A stretch of DNA of 64,000 nucleotides, taken from Yponomeuta sedellus (Eukaryota > Arthropoda > Insecta > Lepidoptera > Yponomeutidae). Positions 1 to 12,690 of this stretch are shown in pieces (the first letter of the stretch is position 1; the number at the start of each line of letters is the position of its first letter). The notes beneath the pieces are model-generated. The model was not told where the DNA came from. It did no database searches and was given only the letters and a program-made list of their open reading frames with translations. The stretch is taken from contig OW203726.1 of the NCBI GenBank assembly GCA_934045075.1, forward strand, positions 17,857,988 to 17,921,987, read 5' to 3'. The translations under genes and the position numbers were made by a program.

Positions 1-397
1 AACTATCTAACTTTCCTTTTAAACAATTAATGTACCTATTGAACAAAAGTGTTAAAGTCATAGGCTGTGTCATATGATACTTTCACAATATGTAAATTAG
101 CAATAACATAAGTTAACAAGTTGTTAAACAATACGCTAGTAGAGCCTTATTTTGTTTAACTTTTTTTGAAGAGGCGAAAACGGTGTCTTCCATAACTTAT
201 AGACATCTATGCCATAACGTCACATAATTTGTAAGCAAACACTTAAGATTGTACGTAAACAACTCTTAGCGATTCGGGAGAAACAAATTATATTCTTGCT
301 AGTAGGTAGTAGTAGAACAATGCATATTGCTTGCAAGAAATTGTGCCTAGAGGCGCATCACTCAACTGGAAATAAGTTGATCCATCTGATCCAGTTG

Positions 398-620
398 ACT
401 GCCCCGTTGGTCTGGCGGTATCATGTCTGATTACCATGCCGGAGGTCGTAAGTACGATTCCCACTGGGGGCCAGAGTACATTTTTATAGATGGCCTCAGT
501 CTAGGTGTATTTCCATGTTTTTGATCTCCTTTCCTGATTACCGTAGCACATTGTAGCCTAGTTTGGGCCTAGGACAAGTATTTTGTGTGTGAAAGTTATT
601 TATTTTATTAATTTGTTTGT
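398..620 (+). repeat. tRNA-headed SINE, family V (copy 1)
   Basis: The head (about 398-475) has tRNA-like A- and B-box segments in the order of a cloverleaf. It is followed by a body with the phrase GGCCTCAGTCTAGGTGTATT and then a stretch like GTAGCCTAGTTTGGGCCTAG. The same head and body recur at 15958-16150 (plus), 31610-31795 (minus) and 33418-33608 (minus), which marks it as an interspersed repeat and not a tRNA gene. Confidence 0.7.
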
Positions 621-876
621 TGCATGCACTTTGCCATATCCCGGTTATCAAGGTTTCTTGATGTCCTCAGTTTGTTATATTATTTCTTTTGGAACAAACG
701 AACACGGCACAAAACAAACAGTCGATGAAAAAGTTACAATATAAGGCCCGCTAAAGACCCAGTATAATAATACCATTAAAATACTTATAAAAATCAATAC
801 ACTACTTTTGAACGAAAAAAGACTATTGCACTCTTGCATAAAATAACTAAGCCCAGTTTAGAAAACAGTTTATCTA

Positions 877-965
877 CGATCAGTTTGCTTGCGTGACAAT
901 TATCACTGGCATTGCAGTCCTTTGTATCATGTTGTGTGGCAATTGTATGGCACGCAAACTGATCG
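877..965 (+). other. Imperfect 89-nt hairpin, microRNA-precursor-like
   Basis: The arm at about 877-906 (starts CGATCAGTTTGC) pairs with the arm at about 934-965 (ends GCAAACTGATCG). Roughly four-fifths of positions match by eye, and the loop is about 28 nt. Size and mismatches fit a pre-miRNA, but a short fold-back repeat is an equally simple explanation. I do not recognise a known mature microRNA in it. Confidence 0.3.
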
Positions 966-3900
966 GAGATGTACGGTGTTGCAGATCAGTCATTAATAAT
1001 ACCATGAAGGTGAGTGATATCAGTAAGGAGGCAAGTGACATGCGAATGAAGTTTAGTTGTCTACAGATTGTATGACGTCACGATCACAGTGGATTGTGTT
1101 TTCAGCGTTTCAAATTAGAGATTAAAAACAAGATTTTTTTGTTGAATTCCCACACCCATTTTCTGCTGTTTTGTATTCAAATGTATAATGTGGGTTGTAT
1201 AGGAACAGTTTCATCAAATACTATAGGAAAAAAAAAAGTTTTTCATCTTCATATGAATCAACTAGCGTATTGTACACAGCCAAATATCATAACAATCTAA
1301 TCAAGTTGTATTTAAGTCATAAACGAAGGAAACTTAAACATACAAGATACCTCCGGGAGGAGCATACCGAGAAGCAAAGGGAGAAACTAGGAACTAATAA
1401 ATAAATTAATTAACTAAAAGGAAAATAATAAAACAATGAATACTCATCATTGCTGCCGGTAACATGCCGCGGTACTCTGCAAGCTTCGGACGTTCGAGCA
1501 TTCTACAGCGCGCGGTCATTTAAACGAAAACATTATGGGGCACCCGAAAAAGTTGAAAACACCTAAAACGAAAAAAAGAAAACGTGATATGTTATTTGGA
1601 AATGGCAATGTGCAATAGCTTTACGGGCACAGCAGCTTTATATTCTTCAGAATAAGAAAGTCTATCTCAACGACGTCGCTTTAAGTGTCTAAGTGTTTAA
1701 TTTGTACCGTTGTAAGAATACGTGGACCAAAAAATAAGTTATTCAAACTATGGGGAGCACAAATTAAAACAGTACAAAAATAGCAAAAATAACAATAGGT
1801 AATTTGAGAATAAAAAGCTGCGGCGCTCGACAAACGTATAACAGACATCATGCAATGGATTATCGATCAAATTATAAGAAAATAACAAGGAACAAGCAAA
1901 ATTACAACTAAAACGTGACAAACGATGCAGGCATGCTAAAACGACTTAAGATTAAACGTAAAATATATTTAAATACAGCAACACATCCTTAAATTACCCT
2001 GCAATTGAATTTACTTTTATAAATCATAACCGTATTTCTTTTTATATTTTTTAGGTTTACCTATATGTCAACTACAAAAGAATAATAATAAAATTGTATT
2101 AGCAGGGAATTTCAAAAATCATCAAACCGTAATCTACACGAAAAATAGCTAGAGGAGATTGCACAGAAACCAAGCTTCCCTACTCAAGCATATTCTGGAC
2201 TAATATTCGCAGAGACTAGTACAACAGACTTCACTATTCTCAACCAAGAACTACACTTGAGAACTGTTCTTATCAGTCGAGCCATAAGCCTCGATACCAC
2301 TCGTATCACTCGTGGTAAACAGGTAAGATTGAAAAAATTAGATTGTTAGTTTAGTTAGATAAGACACTTTGAACACACACAAATCTATCTGTACTCATCA
2401 CCAATAACGTAAAAAAACAGTGTTATTTTAATCATGCATACGTATGTGTGAAGGGTGTTAATTAGCGTGCCGCAAAATGTTTAATAATAGTGGTCAGTAA
2501 GTTTATACAGACTACATGCTCAATTAACATTATTTAAACCATTAGCCACATCATAAGGCATTCATTACTTCTTAAACAATATTAAATTGAAAAAATATTT
2601 ACCTTCAACTGTGTTATTTTTTGTGATAAATTATATTTTGGGACGGATAAAGTACATCCCATTGCATAGTGGCTTTAGCTAAAGAAAACCACAATTCATC
2701 AAGAATATTGTTCGTTTATTATTTTAAATCTTTGACATAGCCATTACGATTATTGAAAAAATAATGATAAACACATTTTTTTATGACAATGACTATGAAA
2801 TTACACGCAATTTTAATGCATCAATAAAGATATTAAATATCTATCCAACTAAATTAGTATAAGTGTGATTTATACTGATTAAAATCTATTTATTTCATAA
2901 ATAAATTGTACCTTTGTTAACATTCTCTTATTCAATATTGTCATCAATGATTTGAAACAAGGTACTAAAGTCTAAAGAGAATCTTAAAGATTCTATTTAA
3001 TATATTTTATTGTACTAAAAAAAATACATTTTGTGATTTACAATGTGACTAGTAGAGCATTGAGTTTGTGACCAAATTAATCGCCCAAAGTACAAACACG
3101 AGGGAATCCAATTTGTTAGTGCCAATATATACCGCCCTATTTCGTGGAGTTAAATAAACGGAACTTAAAAATTATATAAATGCTTGGCTACGAACATTTT
3201 ATAAATACTGTTAGCATAGCAGGAATGATCCTGATATCAAAATTAGTATTAAGAATAGACGTAATAAACCACCTTTAGCCACAAAAGTGATGTTATTATT
3301 AAGTTATTATCTGACCGGGCAAACGTGTCTTGCTGGGTAATTAAATTAGCCTATTTTCGGACCTACCAAATATACAAAAAAAGTGAAAAAACCCGTGAAG
3401 CTGTTTCAGATGAGTTCGGTTACAAATACTGTAACACGAGATTTTATGTATTAGCTTATATATCCGAAACGACAACTACAGGAATGACTAAAACATCTTT
3501 TAAAAAATAACAATCGTAGCATAAGAGTTGACAGTTTCAAATTATTTCGTTCCAGGTATAATTGGACCAAAATAGTTTCAAATTGTAACATGTATATTGA
3601 GACAACCACCTGTTATACTTGTTAATTAGTTAGTACTATAAATACATTATACATAATATTAAATACGTATTGAAAAATACTGCATTATATTTCTGTTCAT
3701 AGAAATAACACTGCTTACAGCAAGAAAGGAATATATCAGGGGAGTACGTATCACTGAGATATTGCTATACTTTCCCATGTACTCACTTGGAATGTTATTT
3801 TACTCTATCTACCTAGCTATTTATATGTTTACTTAATTTCCCATCTTTCTGGGATAAAATCTATGAGCATTTTGTTCAATAAACACTGAATGTCACCATC

Positions 3901-4694
3901 TCACTTGATTTTTTTGTACAACTCGTAGAAAAGTGGGAGAACTAGTTTTAAAATATTTTTTTCTACTATTTATACTCTTTTCTACTTATACTATTCTAGT
4001 GAAGTGTTAACATCGACTGTCTTTATGGACTTTGAAGTTTGAAACTACCCTAAACAGGAAGTTATTTCACACGTTCTTGCGGGCCCTATCACAATAACCA
4101 GGGGCAACACCTTTTTGCATAAATAAATGTACACACCAAATATTTAAAATATATAAACAGTTGTTATATACTAAAAGTAATCTGGGATGTTATGCACTTT
4201 GGCAATGAAGCAACATAAAATTATAGATATTAATAGTATCAATAGTTAAGTCAAATAAATGCTATACTACCTTATTTCATTCAGAGAACGGTGTATCCAG
4301 CATTCTCTTACCTTTGGCGATGTTCGATTTTTGGTGTTTTGAAATCAACATTGGAATGTACAGTTAACTCACATGATTGACTCTTTTCGTTTTCGTTAAT
4401 TATAAAAAAGGAAATAACTCATTCTAAAAACTCAAGATGAGGAAAATTAAAATTTGAGTGTAAAAAGTCAAAAAATACTTGACCATTTTTAGCTCGATAA
4501 AGTTTTAGTTTCATTTCGTTCGTAAATGCAAAAACAAAAACATAACGATGGGCCGTTACACGTGAATGATGACTGGGGCGCGCGTTCGCAAATCGAATAT
4601 AGTTTTAGGCTCGGCTGCGCTCGCAGCGACATCTCGCGGCGCAAATATGGCTCTTAAGATATGGTAGTGTAATATTTACTTGACTTCTTATTAC

Positions 4695-4850
4695 CTGGCG
4701 AGCTAGTGGCCACTGATTGTTCAACTTTTTTACGCTCAAATTTGAGTGGTTGCTTGAGATTGACATTGTTTGTCTCCGCTACCGCCGCCAGCCGCTCTAG
4801 GATGCCACTTATCGTCAATCGCTCCTCCGGGTTCACAGTCAGACACCCAT
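4695..4850 (-). CDS. GAK: GAK exon 5 (end of kinase domain and start of linker)
   Basis: 156 nt starting after TCCACAG. Encodes TVNPEERLTISGILERLAAV and a Lys/Ser-rich linker, ending in phase 1 at GTAATA. The phase-1 donor shows that the coding sequence continues to the left, but I could not find the next exon. Confidence 0.85.
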
Positions 4851-7800
4851 CTGTGGACAAACACGTCTCAAAGTTCATACAACATTTATATTGAGCTGAT
4901 GTCTGCTGACAACTATACCCTAACAGGCTTCTTTTTCGTTGGTAGGCTATCGCGGTGAAAGGATGTTCCACTCAACGTTAGGGACTCAGTGATCTAACAG
5001 GCTGGTAAAAAGTATCACACATTTATTCACATTCTTGAGGTGTTCACATACCTCAACGCTGAAATTGCCAAACCACGGCGGGCACGCGTGGTAATTAAGC
5101 TCATTAAGTCTCTATTTCTGAGAACCCTGTATTGGGACGCACGCTGTATTGGTGATCGATAATATTTTATGGATATGTAAGAAAGATAAAAATTTCTAAG
5201 TCATATTAGAAAGTCGATTAAATTATCGAAATATTTTATCGACGGTGTTAAGTTCTATCGCTAGGGACAAAAACCCAAAAAGGACTGAGTGAGGTCTGAA
5301 TGATCAATATTGAACCACTTATTACAGTGAATGTCAAATTGGTATGAACTTGCACAAGCAAGCAGCATTTTTATTTCGGCGTCTTACATGTGGTTTACGA
5401 TGCAGTTTTTATTAATTCACCAAAGAAATAGCACACGTACAACTAGAAAACCCTAATTACGAGTTGTAAGAAGCATTTAATATTTTTGCTTCTGTAATAC
5501 AAAATAATAGCGCATATTTCCTTTTACATTTTTCTTTTGATGTTTTCAATCGAGAATTCTGATGTCACATCGACAAGACAAAATACGAACTATTGTTTAT
5601 CAAGGTAAGTGGCACGCGGGGAAACTAGGAAAACGTCAACAATGTCGTGTCCATTGGGTATAACGTTCTTGACTATGGCCCTACTATGAGGCTAAGTGCG
5701 GAAAATCTCAGGTCCAACTAACTATCCAGACATGCCTAGTAAAATATTTTCATTGGTTTTGGACTTTATTTCGAGTCTATTACAGCATAACCTGGTTGAG
5801 GGTTAGGGCACCGCTTGGCACCCATCGGTGATGAAACCTTAAAAAGTAAAAAAAAAAATTATATCATACAAAAGCGTATTTTCTTGTATTATCATACGGA
5901 AACGGTAACACACATATGTCAAACTTGGTGGATTAGGAGAGGTGTTATGACGTCATCTTTTTTTTTGGCGCTACGGGTCAAATTCATTTGTATAGCCTAA
6001 AGGTCAACCGTTCCGATTTTCATCTTTTTAACACCATTTGCAGCTTATCACTGAATTTCGGGGGGTTACGCTAGCAATATAAGTAAACCGAATACCGGTA
6101 TACCGGAACAGTTCGGCTCGTATTTGGTTGGTTTTTATGCTACTTAAATTATTGAAACAGGTAATTAGCGTGTAATTATCACATGTTTGTGTTACACAAC
6201 AGATGCAAGTTAAATATTAGAGCTAAACCGTTTACAATTAGGAATCCGAAGCATGTTATCGGTATTCATACAGTCGACAGAAAAACCCGAAGAAAGTCTG
6301 TTAAAAATGGTAAAGCTCGAAAAAACATTCTTAAGGGATCACAAACTGGCAAATGAAGCATGGGACGCCCAGCAGCTGGCTATTACGACGATAGTTGAGG
6401 CAGATTGTTAGTAATGGCTATATGATGATGGGCGGGGACGGCGCCGTGCGAGAGACCCTAAATCTATTATCCAGCACTGACCCTAAGTCCATTATCCAGC
6501 AAGGACCAGTTTCCGAATTGAGACTATCGCCATGTAAGCACTTAACTGCTGTCTCTTCGCATTTTTCAGCATAAAGCGTGACAGAAAGATACATACGAAA
6601 GTTTTTACTTACTGAAATTCTCAATTTAGAACCCAGCCATGAGGCTATTAATATGCGATTGCAACCCTGTATGCCCCCACTGCTCGTCTCTTCCTGCATC
6701 GCAGTAAGGTTAGGCCATACTCGGCCACGGGGGCCAAGTCCGGGTTGGTGGAGGTTTGTATGACAGTGGCGGGCCTGTCAGCAGTTATCAAGCCGCCCAT
6801 AAGGCCTCCGAGATGGCTTAACGACTGTCAATGACAGCCGGCACCAACGGCTATGTATACTCACTTATAATTTCATGAAAGCACTTATTGCGCTGATCGT
6901 TCGGATTGAGCGTGTAGTTGCCGTTCAAGATTGCCAGTTTGGCGGAGTCTTCGAAAGGGTGCTGCATGTAGCAGAGAGTGTAGAGGATGCAGCCCAGAGC
7001 CCACACGTCGACCGAGTGGTCGATCTTACGGTTGTCCCACGTGTCCAGCATCTCTGGCGCTCTGTACATTGGCGTCGTGAATTGGGCTAACTGGAAGGGG
7101 AAATCTTGTTTTAATACATTTGTATAGTTTTTTCTAAGGTTAACACGAGCACTAGACATAATTAGAACTGTTTATATATGTCTAGTGCTCGAGACCACGG
7201 CACCTGAAAAAGTGCCGAAACGTCGGAAAATTGTAAAAATGTAATAAACGAGCATAAATCCTTATAAAAACAGTTTTAATTAATAAGTACATTTGTGTTA
7301 AGGAAATTGAGTAACGTTATAAATGTCTGAAGGTTTGGTGTAAGCATGAATAAACGGCCCACTTTTATAAGAGATAGTTTATGTCCTAGATTAAAACATG
7401 AGACTGATTTTATTGTTAACAAAACTAAAATTAATAAAAATGTTCTTCAAACATGGTGCATGGTGGGGCTAAGTCTGTCCTGTTTCAAACTATCTCTAGC
7501 CACAAAACTGCCTCACTGCCTCACAAATAAAGGCAGAGCAAACGCTTGCAAGCACGCTCGCACGAACGAACGAAAGCATGCAAAATACACTTTTTCTCTG
7601 ACAAACACACACACACACATACAGCAGCATCAGTCACCATATAATATCCCATTGATGCAGATGCAGATGCTCAACATAATTTATTATCACGACTATAAGT
7701 ATGTTATGAGTAAGACCTACATTTTCTTCTAACATATTCCTTTGGTTTGCACTCCACGAGGGGTTTGGTGCGTACGTTTCCGTCGTCGCCGAGCCAAAAT

Positions 7801-10800
7801 CACAGAGTTTCATTGCACCTGGTGAAAATAACGTAATCGTTAATTAACACATACCATATTCATATTAATTTCATCATAGAAACTAGCCAACTACTTATTC
7901 TACTTTAGAAATCTATTCCTCTAAACACTCTTCATACGTCAGAACTTAAAACGTACATTAGGCCTTCAAGAGTGTTTAGAGTTTTTTATAAATCTGTTAG
8001 TTAAGAGCTTACAGACTTTTTTATAAAAACACGATTCCTTAAAGCACTCAAAGTTGATTGAGTCTAATCTAATTAAATAAACTGCCTCGGGAAGGTACTT
8101 TACAGGAATCATGTTTTGTTTTTTTTAGTGATATGTCCGCCGTCTGTACTCTTAGGTTCAGAAATATCTGTGTAATTTCCATTTTTATGTACAATAAATT
8201 GTTATCTATCTATAAGGCTGTTAAAGTACAAACCTTCATTGGATATTAGGAAATTCTCTAGCTTGAGGTCTCTGTGGGCTATGGGCGGTACTTGTGCGTG
8301 CATATGCTGCACAGCCCTGCACGCTTGATAGAACACCCTCAGTGTAGTCTGCAGCGGAAAGGCCTGGCTCCTGGCCTGTAGCGCCTCCATCAAACTGCCT
8401 CCGCTGCATAGGTCAGTGAGCAATAGATACTCACCCATTCCATGGGAGGTTTTAGACTTATCAATAAATGAGGCAGCAATGTACTTTATAATATTGGGGT
8501 GACCAGACAGCTTTTTCAATATGCTTATTTCTTGTATAATGTTTTTGTTGGCTTGCTCGTCAGCAGCCATGAGCCTCTTGAGGGCGTATTCTGTGCCGGT
8601 CGACACATCTTGAGCAACAAACACAAATGCGAAACCACCTGAAAGTAGATGTTGAAGGAGAAATTCATGGAATAATTATGCCATTTGGGAAATGTTGGCG
8701 CAAGTTCCAGATAATAGACAAGCTCTGTATTCTGTAGTATTGTTATGAAGGCAATGAACTGTGTTAGGTCAAAGTTGAATGTAATAAATTACGAGTCCGC
8801 CATCCATCTTTTTATTCATAGGAAATTTATATTTACTTTTAGATAAGAGGAACTAATTTCATGATCAGAAAATAAACATTAGCAGGAGCAGCAAACAATT
8901 ATTTCCGTCGATAATATGTAGTATTTGTTAATGACTTGCAATGCTCATACATTGTTATGTAACGTAGTTGCTGTTTTATCTAATAAATAATCATGATTAG
9001 ACCCATGTAAATAACTAATTATTTTCATCATCAGATAAATCAGCAGCAACAAAATGTCAACCGAAAAAATAATAATCAATGACACTATGAGGGAGTCAGT
9101 AATTACAGAGCTTTTCCGGTAACTCATAGTTGCTCTAGACAATAAATACTTAAGCTTGCACCGGTATTCAGGAAGGGCAGACAGAGACTACCAATAACAC
9201 TTGCCATGATCCTGACAAACCCCATTTCCAGCATTAACATTCATTAGGTGCTATGCAGAGAAATGCGTTACTCAAAATTTCTGTTTAAACACTATAATAT
9301 TGATTCTAGGAGCTGATTCATTTCAAAATTTCTGCTATGTAATGTAGTTATATACTATTTCTCTTAACCTCTCCCTTTATTTAGGGGACTATGTTTAGGG
9401 TAGTGGGATAGTAGTTGCCTCCTTAAATCGATCCATGTCATTTTGAAATAAAATCCAAAACCAATGACAAATTTATACTAGCAATGCTCTACCAGTTAAA
9501 GGGACTTTTATAGTTAACAGAAAATTTTTTGTTGACTAGTCATATTTTTAAATTATTTTTAATGCACTAACCTGTGCTAAGGACAATTTTAAAAAAGCCT
9601 TATTTAGCCTCTAAATAGTTTTTTAAAATGGTCATATTTTTGGTAATTGTTTAAGTGAATAAGGGCCCTTGGTTGCCCTTGAAAAATCCAATTCTTCAAA
9701 TAAGGTAACACTTTGGAACACAATCACTTATTTATACTGGTGCCTAACAAGGATATACAGTGCAAGTGCAATGTTAATCAATCAAGGTCATCACAAACAT
9801 AAACAATAAATAAATTTATTTCCAGAAGAATTCCCATAAAATAAAAAATGAAGTAAACTTAAATTAAGCAGACTAGCGGCCCGATGGTCAGACAATTTCG
9901 TATAGTCAGTGGAAGATCCTGAGATGGCTGCGGCAGGTAAGAGATCATGAGAGACGGCCTTTGGGGGAAAAGGGCTATAGCCAGCAGCAGTGAGCAGCAG
10001 TGGGTATCATTCCAAACAATTAAAAAACATGTAAAAAAAATTACTTAAAAGTTGACAAACACCCATTGCAAACAAAATACAAATGTTATACAGAACTAGA
10101 ACAGACGCCTCCAGTGGGAATCAGACCACCACTGTTACAATATGACTATACCACCCTGGACTATAGACGAACATGGTTATTACGATGATGCATCACATAT
10201 TTTGTGGCACTAAAACATCAGATTTTAACATTTAATGTACTGACTAATTGCAACATTTGTTGTTAAAACGTTGTGTTAACTGCACAAAGCACATAGTGAG
10301 AAGTGATAGACAACAACATGACAACCTTCACATTTTTATTGCAGTCACCATAACATAGCTCAGTAGACCAAGATTAATGTGCTGTCAACAGTGAAGGCAC
10401 TAACACAGTATGTGTACATGATAATAAAGGCAAACAGTAATAAAAACTAGACAGTTTCATGACATATTCGTTGGTGAGTGAAGTTCAGAGTATTCCGCAT
10501 GCACTTTCAAATAAAACAGAAGCACAAAATCTAAATCTTCCCAACTATGAAGCGAAGGCGTTTCTTAAACGCTCACACAGCTGGATTTAGACAAAAACGG
10601 CCGTGAAACGTAGGTTTCACGAAATCTTCCGCCCCCACGGCGCGGTGACGTGAAAAAGTATTGACAAAAGCCTTAAGCCTCCAGAGATATTAAAACGAAG
10701 CCAATTTGGAACTGCGATAATATGCACCTGAATATACTTTGGTAAGGGCTCCAATGGTTTATTTACTTACCTTCTGCTATCACTTTTTTTACCCTCAATT

Positions 10801-10903
10801 TCATGTTTCCGATCTCGACGAATTGACCCACGAAATCATTGTCACTGCCTCCGTTCGCACCCCCTGAGCTGAAGTAGCCCATGGCTGATTTAAACACGCT
10901 CAT
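4695..10903 (-). CDS. GAK: Cyclin-G-associated kinase (GAK/auxilin type), 5' part of gene, kinase domain only
   Basis: Five minus-strand exons join in phase: 10903-10771, 8638-8234, 7818-7721, 7090-6865 and 4850-4695, giving about 339 residues. The product is a Ser/Thr kinase of the NAK family. GAK phosphorylates clathrin adaptors and, through a C-terminal J domain, recruits Hsc70 to uncoat clathrin vesicles. Visible motifs are the ATP lysine in EYALKRL (K65), HRDLKLENF (catalytic D168), CDFGSA (D186), PMYRAPE (225) and DVWALGCILYTL. The phrase TVNPEERLTI near residue 295 is typical of the GAK/AAK1 kinase end. The start is the first ATG of the exon with MSVFKSAMGYF, as in GAK. The PTEN-like, clathrin-binding and J domains are not in the window, so the gene is partial. 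AAK1/BIKE is the alternative; the N-terminus and kinase sequence favour GAK. Confidence 0.88.
5020..5140 (+). repeat. SINE body fragment (CATCGTGAGGAAACC family)
   Basis: The part with GTGTTCACATACCTC, then GCCAAACCACGGCGGGCACG and a purine/pyrimidine 3' end, matches the 3' body of SINEs at 22810-22960, 49742-49870, 59595-59830 and 63556-63800. No tRNA-like head is present here. Confidence 0.55.
6665..6855 (-). repeat. 5S-derived SINE, 3' part
   Basis: Matches the 3' two-thirds of the element at 47028-47373 in reverse orientation, including the segment around GGGGCCAAGTCCGGGTTGGT and the AAGGCCTCCGAGATGGCTTA end. It ends 10 bp left of GAK exon 4, so it sits at the intron edge next to the donor. 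Confidence 0.65.
6865..7090 (-). CDS. GAK: GAK exon 4 (APE motif and kinase C-lobe)
   Basis: 226 nt from LAQFTTPMYRAPEM through DVWALGCILYTLCYMQHPFE to CFHEII, ending in phase 1 at GTGAGT. The QHPFEDSAKL segment is characteristic of GAK-like kinases. Confidence 0.9.
7180..7262 (+). repeat. LINE 3'-end-like repeat with AATAAA-like tail
   Basis: The phrase GACCACGGCACCTGAAAAAG, then CCGAAACGTCGG and a short A/T tail with AATAAACGAGC, recurs in reverse at 19206-19300. The small stem (GGCACCTGAAAAAGTGCC) is conserved in both. It looks like the 3' end of a non-LTR element; the family is not identified. Confidence 0.5.
7721..7818 (-). CDS. GAK: GAK exon 3 (DFG segment)
   Basis: 98 nt encoding KLCDFGSATTETYAPN and the activation-loop start, ending LEEN before GTAGGT. 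Length and phase fit exactly between exons 2 and 4. Confidence 0.85.
8130..8212 (+). repeat. Non-LTR 3' tail with (TATC)n end
   Basis: Contains TACTCTTAGGTTCAGAAATA, ATGTACAATAAATTG and a short TATCTATCTATA tail. Reverse copies occur at 33795-33880 and 38940-39025. The polyadenylation-like motif and microsatellite tail fit a LINE 3' end. It lies just outside GAK exon 2. Confidence 0.55.
8234..8638 (-). CDS. GAK: GAK exon 2 (kinase N-lobe to catalytic loop)
   Basis: 135 codons, phase 1 at both ends. Contains the glycine loop (EGGFAFVF), the ATP lysine K65, the αC helix (IIQEISILKKL) and HRDLKLENFL. The acceptor is CTTTCAG and the donor GTTTGT. Confidence 0.9.
9160..9245 (-). repeat. RTE-like 3' UTR fragment
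   Basis: Similar to 43600-43680, with CACTTGCCATGATCCTGACA and a following INS/CATTAAC stretch, in the same orientation. Short and degraded. Confidence 0.4.
10771..10903 (-). CDS. GAK: GAK exon 1 (start codon)
   Basis: Encodes residues 1-44, from MSVFKSAMGYFSSGG to LRVKKVIAE, and ends in phase 1 at a GTAAGT donor. This is the Gly/Ser-rich leader and the first kinase strand. The upstream neighbour is RNF41, 3.3 kb away and divergent. Confidence 0.85.
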
Positions 10904-11156
10904 GATTACACACTTTATTCCACTTTAAAACAAAGAAATAATAGCTAAAATGATAATTTTCATCTAACACCCCTTGACTGGGTCCATTTTGTTCAATTTA
11001 TTGGCAGAAAGAAATGGCAAGTTGGCAGATTAAGCTAATGTTGCCAGAATAATAACTAAAATCTCATTTGTTGGGTTTGCTTGAAAACAACTCCAGAAGC
11101 CATGTTCCTTCAAAATGCGCCATTAATTTATTACGAAAAACATTTTTTATAGTTTT

Positions 11157-11236
11157 TGAAAAAATAAGAGAAGTTCGGTTATAGGCTCCCCTCTAAAGGC
11201 CGATTATAGGCCTATAACCGGACTTCTCTTATTTTT
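11157..11236. repeat. Inverted repeat (GAAGTTCGGTTATAGG)
   Basis: The left arm AGAGAAGTTCGGTTATAGG pairs with CCTATAACCGGACTTCTCT across a short spacer, inside flanking A/T runs. It probably represents a small fold-back element. It lies about 250 bp upstream of the GAK start codon. Confidence 0.55.
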
Positions 11237-12324
11237 TATATTTGTATTTAATTTTTATGTTTAATTTATTACGTAAAATATAAAGAACAATAATAAAAAA
11301 ATAACGAAGGTCCGTTGCCACCCACGGAAATCGCTGCCCGTATATTTCTAATATGTTTATAGTATAATATTGGTGCTCACGTCACTTAATTCGTTTAAAT
11401 GTAAACAAACTGTCATTAATTACTTGCAAACGCTTCCTTATCGTGACTCTGAAAATCTACTTGAAATTACTCGATAGTTTTTTGCAGTGCAAAGCTATGT
11501 ATTAATGTATATTACTCTATTTATTAATATTGTTATCTATAAATTATAACTTATTTATTTATACTAATTATTATTTATTATAACATAATATAAATATCTA
11601 TCTCATATGAAGTACCTACTTCATTTAAATTTTTTTTTTTTTCAATTTGCTGTAACTTTAATTTTAGTCACTACATTTAAAAACCTATTTAGCCTATTTA
11701 GCACTTCCTTAGCACGGGTTAGTGCATTAAAAAAATAAAAATAGTGTAGTCACTACATGTTATGTTTTTCATTATTTTTCTTGATGGAAACAACTAGGTA
11801 CTCTGTTTGTAACACACAGGACCGTCTTTAATTGTATTTTTGCTACAAATGAGAAAAACTGATGTCTGTATCACAGGTTCTTACCTAACATAGACATCAG
11901 AGTTGCACTTAGTAAGTAAGCTAACTCCTAATCTTAGGACTCTGACTAACAGAATATTTACTCTCTCAAGACTTATTTTATTGTTACAAATAAACATTTT
12001 CATTTCATTTCAGTATAATTTTATGTGTACAAAATCTTGGGAGCTTACATAAGAACTGTCAATACTTACTCCCATCCCATAGTAAGAAAAAATAGGACGT
12101 GGTACATTTGCTTTCACCCTTAAATCGTCTTAACTAAGAATTCAACGAGCGGCTTGATTTTTCAAGGTGTCATTGTGAACAAATGTTTGTAATGGTGCAC
12201 AGAAGAGGAGGGTTTCAAGAAGAACTACTTTATTGACGTTCGGTATTTGATCGTTGTAAGTAAGCAATTTGCATGAGCGGTAAACATTCAAGATGAAATC
12301 AAGGTATATATTCAAGATGAAGCG

Positions 12325-12690
12325 CTCGTGGCCTAGTCGAACCGAGTGATTGGAATCAATCTCTTGAGTTAAGAAACAACAGGCGTGGTGCAAGATGAGT
12401 GACCGTTCCGTGACTACCGCTAGTGGCATTTTTCGCAGCGCTTCCGTGCTTCGCAAGGCACGTTAAACCTTTGGTGCCGGCTGTCGTGTAATGGCAGTAT
12501 TTAAGGTATGTCAGAGGCCTCACGGGTGGCTTAATAACGTCTGACAGTAAGGCCCGCCACTGTCTTACAACCCTCCATCCACCAAACCGGACTTGGCCCC
12601 CGTGGTGGAGTATGACCTAAATTTCCTGTGATGCAGGAAGAGACCCGTGCCCCAGCAGTGTGGACATACAAGGGGTGATATCAAATTCAA
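12325..12690 (+). repeat. 5S-derived SINE, nearly full copy
   Basis: Same head and body as the element at 47028-47373. The 5S-like part is at 12330-12450, with GGAATCAATC, a degraded box and TGAGTGACCGTTCC. It is followed by CGCTTCCGTGCTTCGCAAGG and the 3' half ending in TACAAGGGGTGATATC. Confidence 0.65.

Larger units (their letters stand above)
1..4694. other. Gene-poor AT-rich stretch at the left edge, downstream of the last GAK exon seen
   Basis: I found no exon here on either strand. It lies on the 3' side of the minus-strand GAK exons, so it is either a long GAK intron or beyond the gene. A SINE (398-620) and a hairpin (877-965) are listed separately. A GC-rich patch at about 4560-4650 looks repetitive and has no convincing reading frame. 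Confidence 0.5.

Noticed and set aside
893..1075. Small secreted-looking protein (hydrophobic start)
   Set aside because: It overlaps the hairpin at 877-965, has no homologous features and no supporting gene context.
2140..2325. Possible plus-strand 5' UTR exon ending at CAG/GTAAGA
   Set aside because: A donor-like site alone is not enough; there is no coding potential and no partner exon on plus nearby.
7346..7732. 128-codon plus-strand ORF
   Set aside because: It lies in a GAK intron, overlaps the exon 3 edge on the other strand and has a low-complexity composition; I see no domain.
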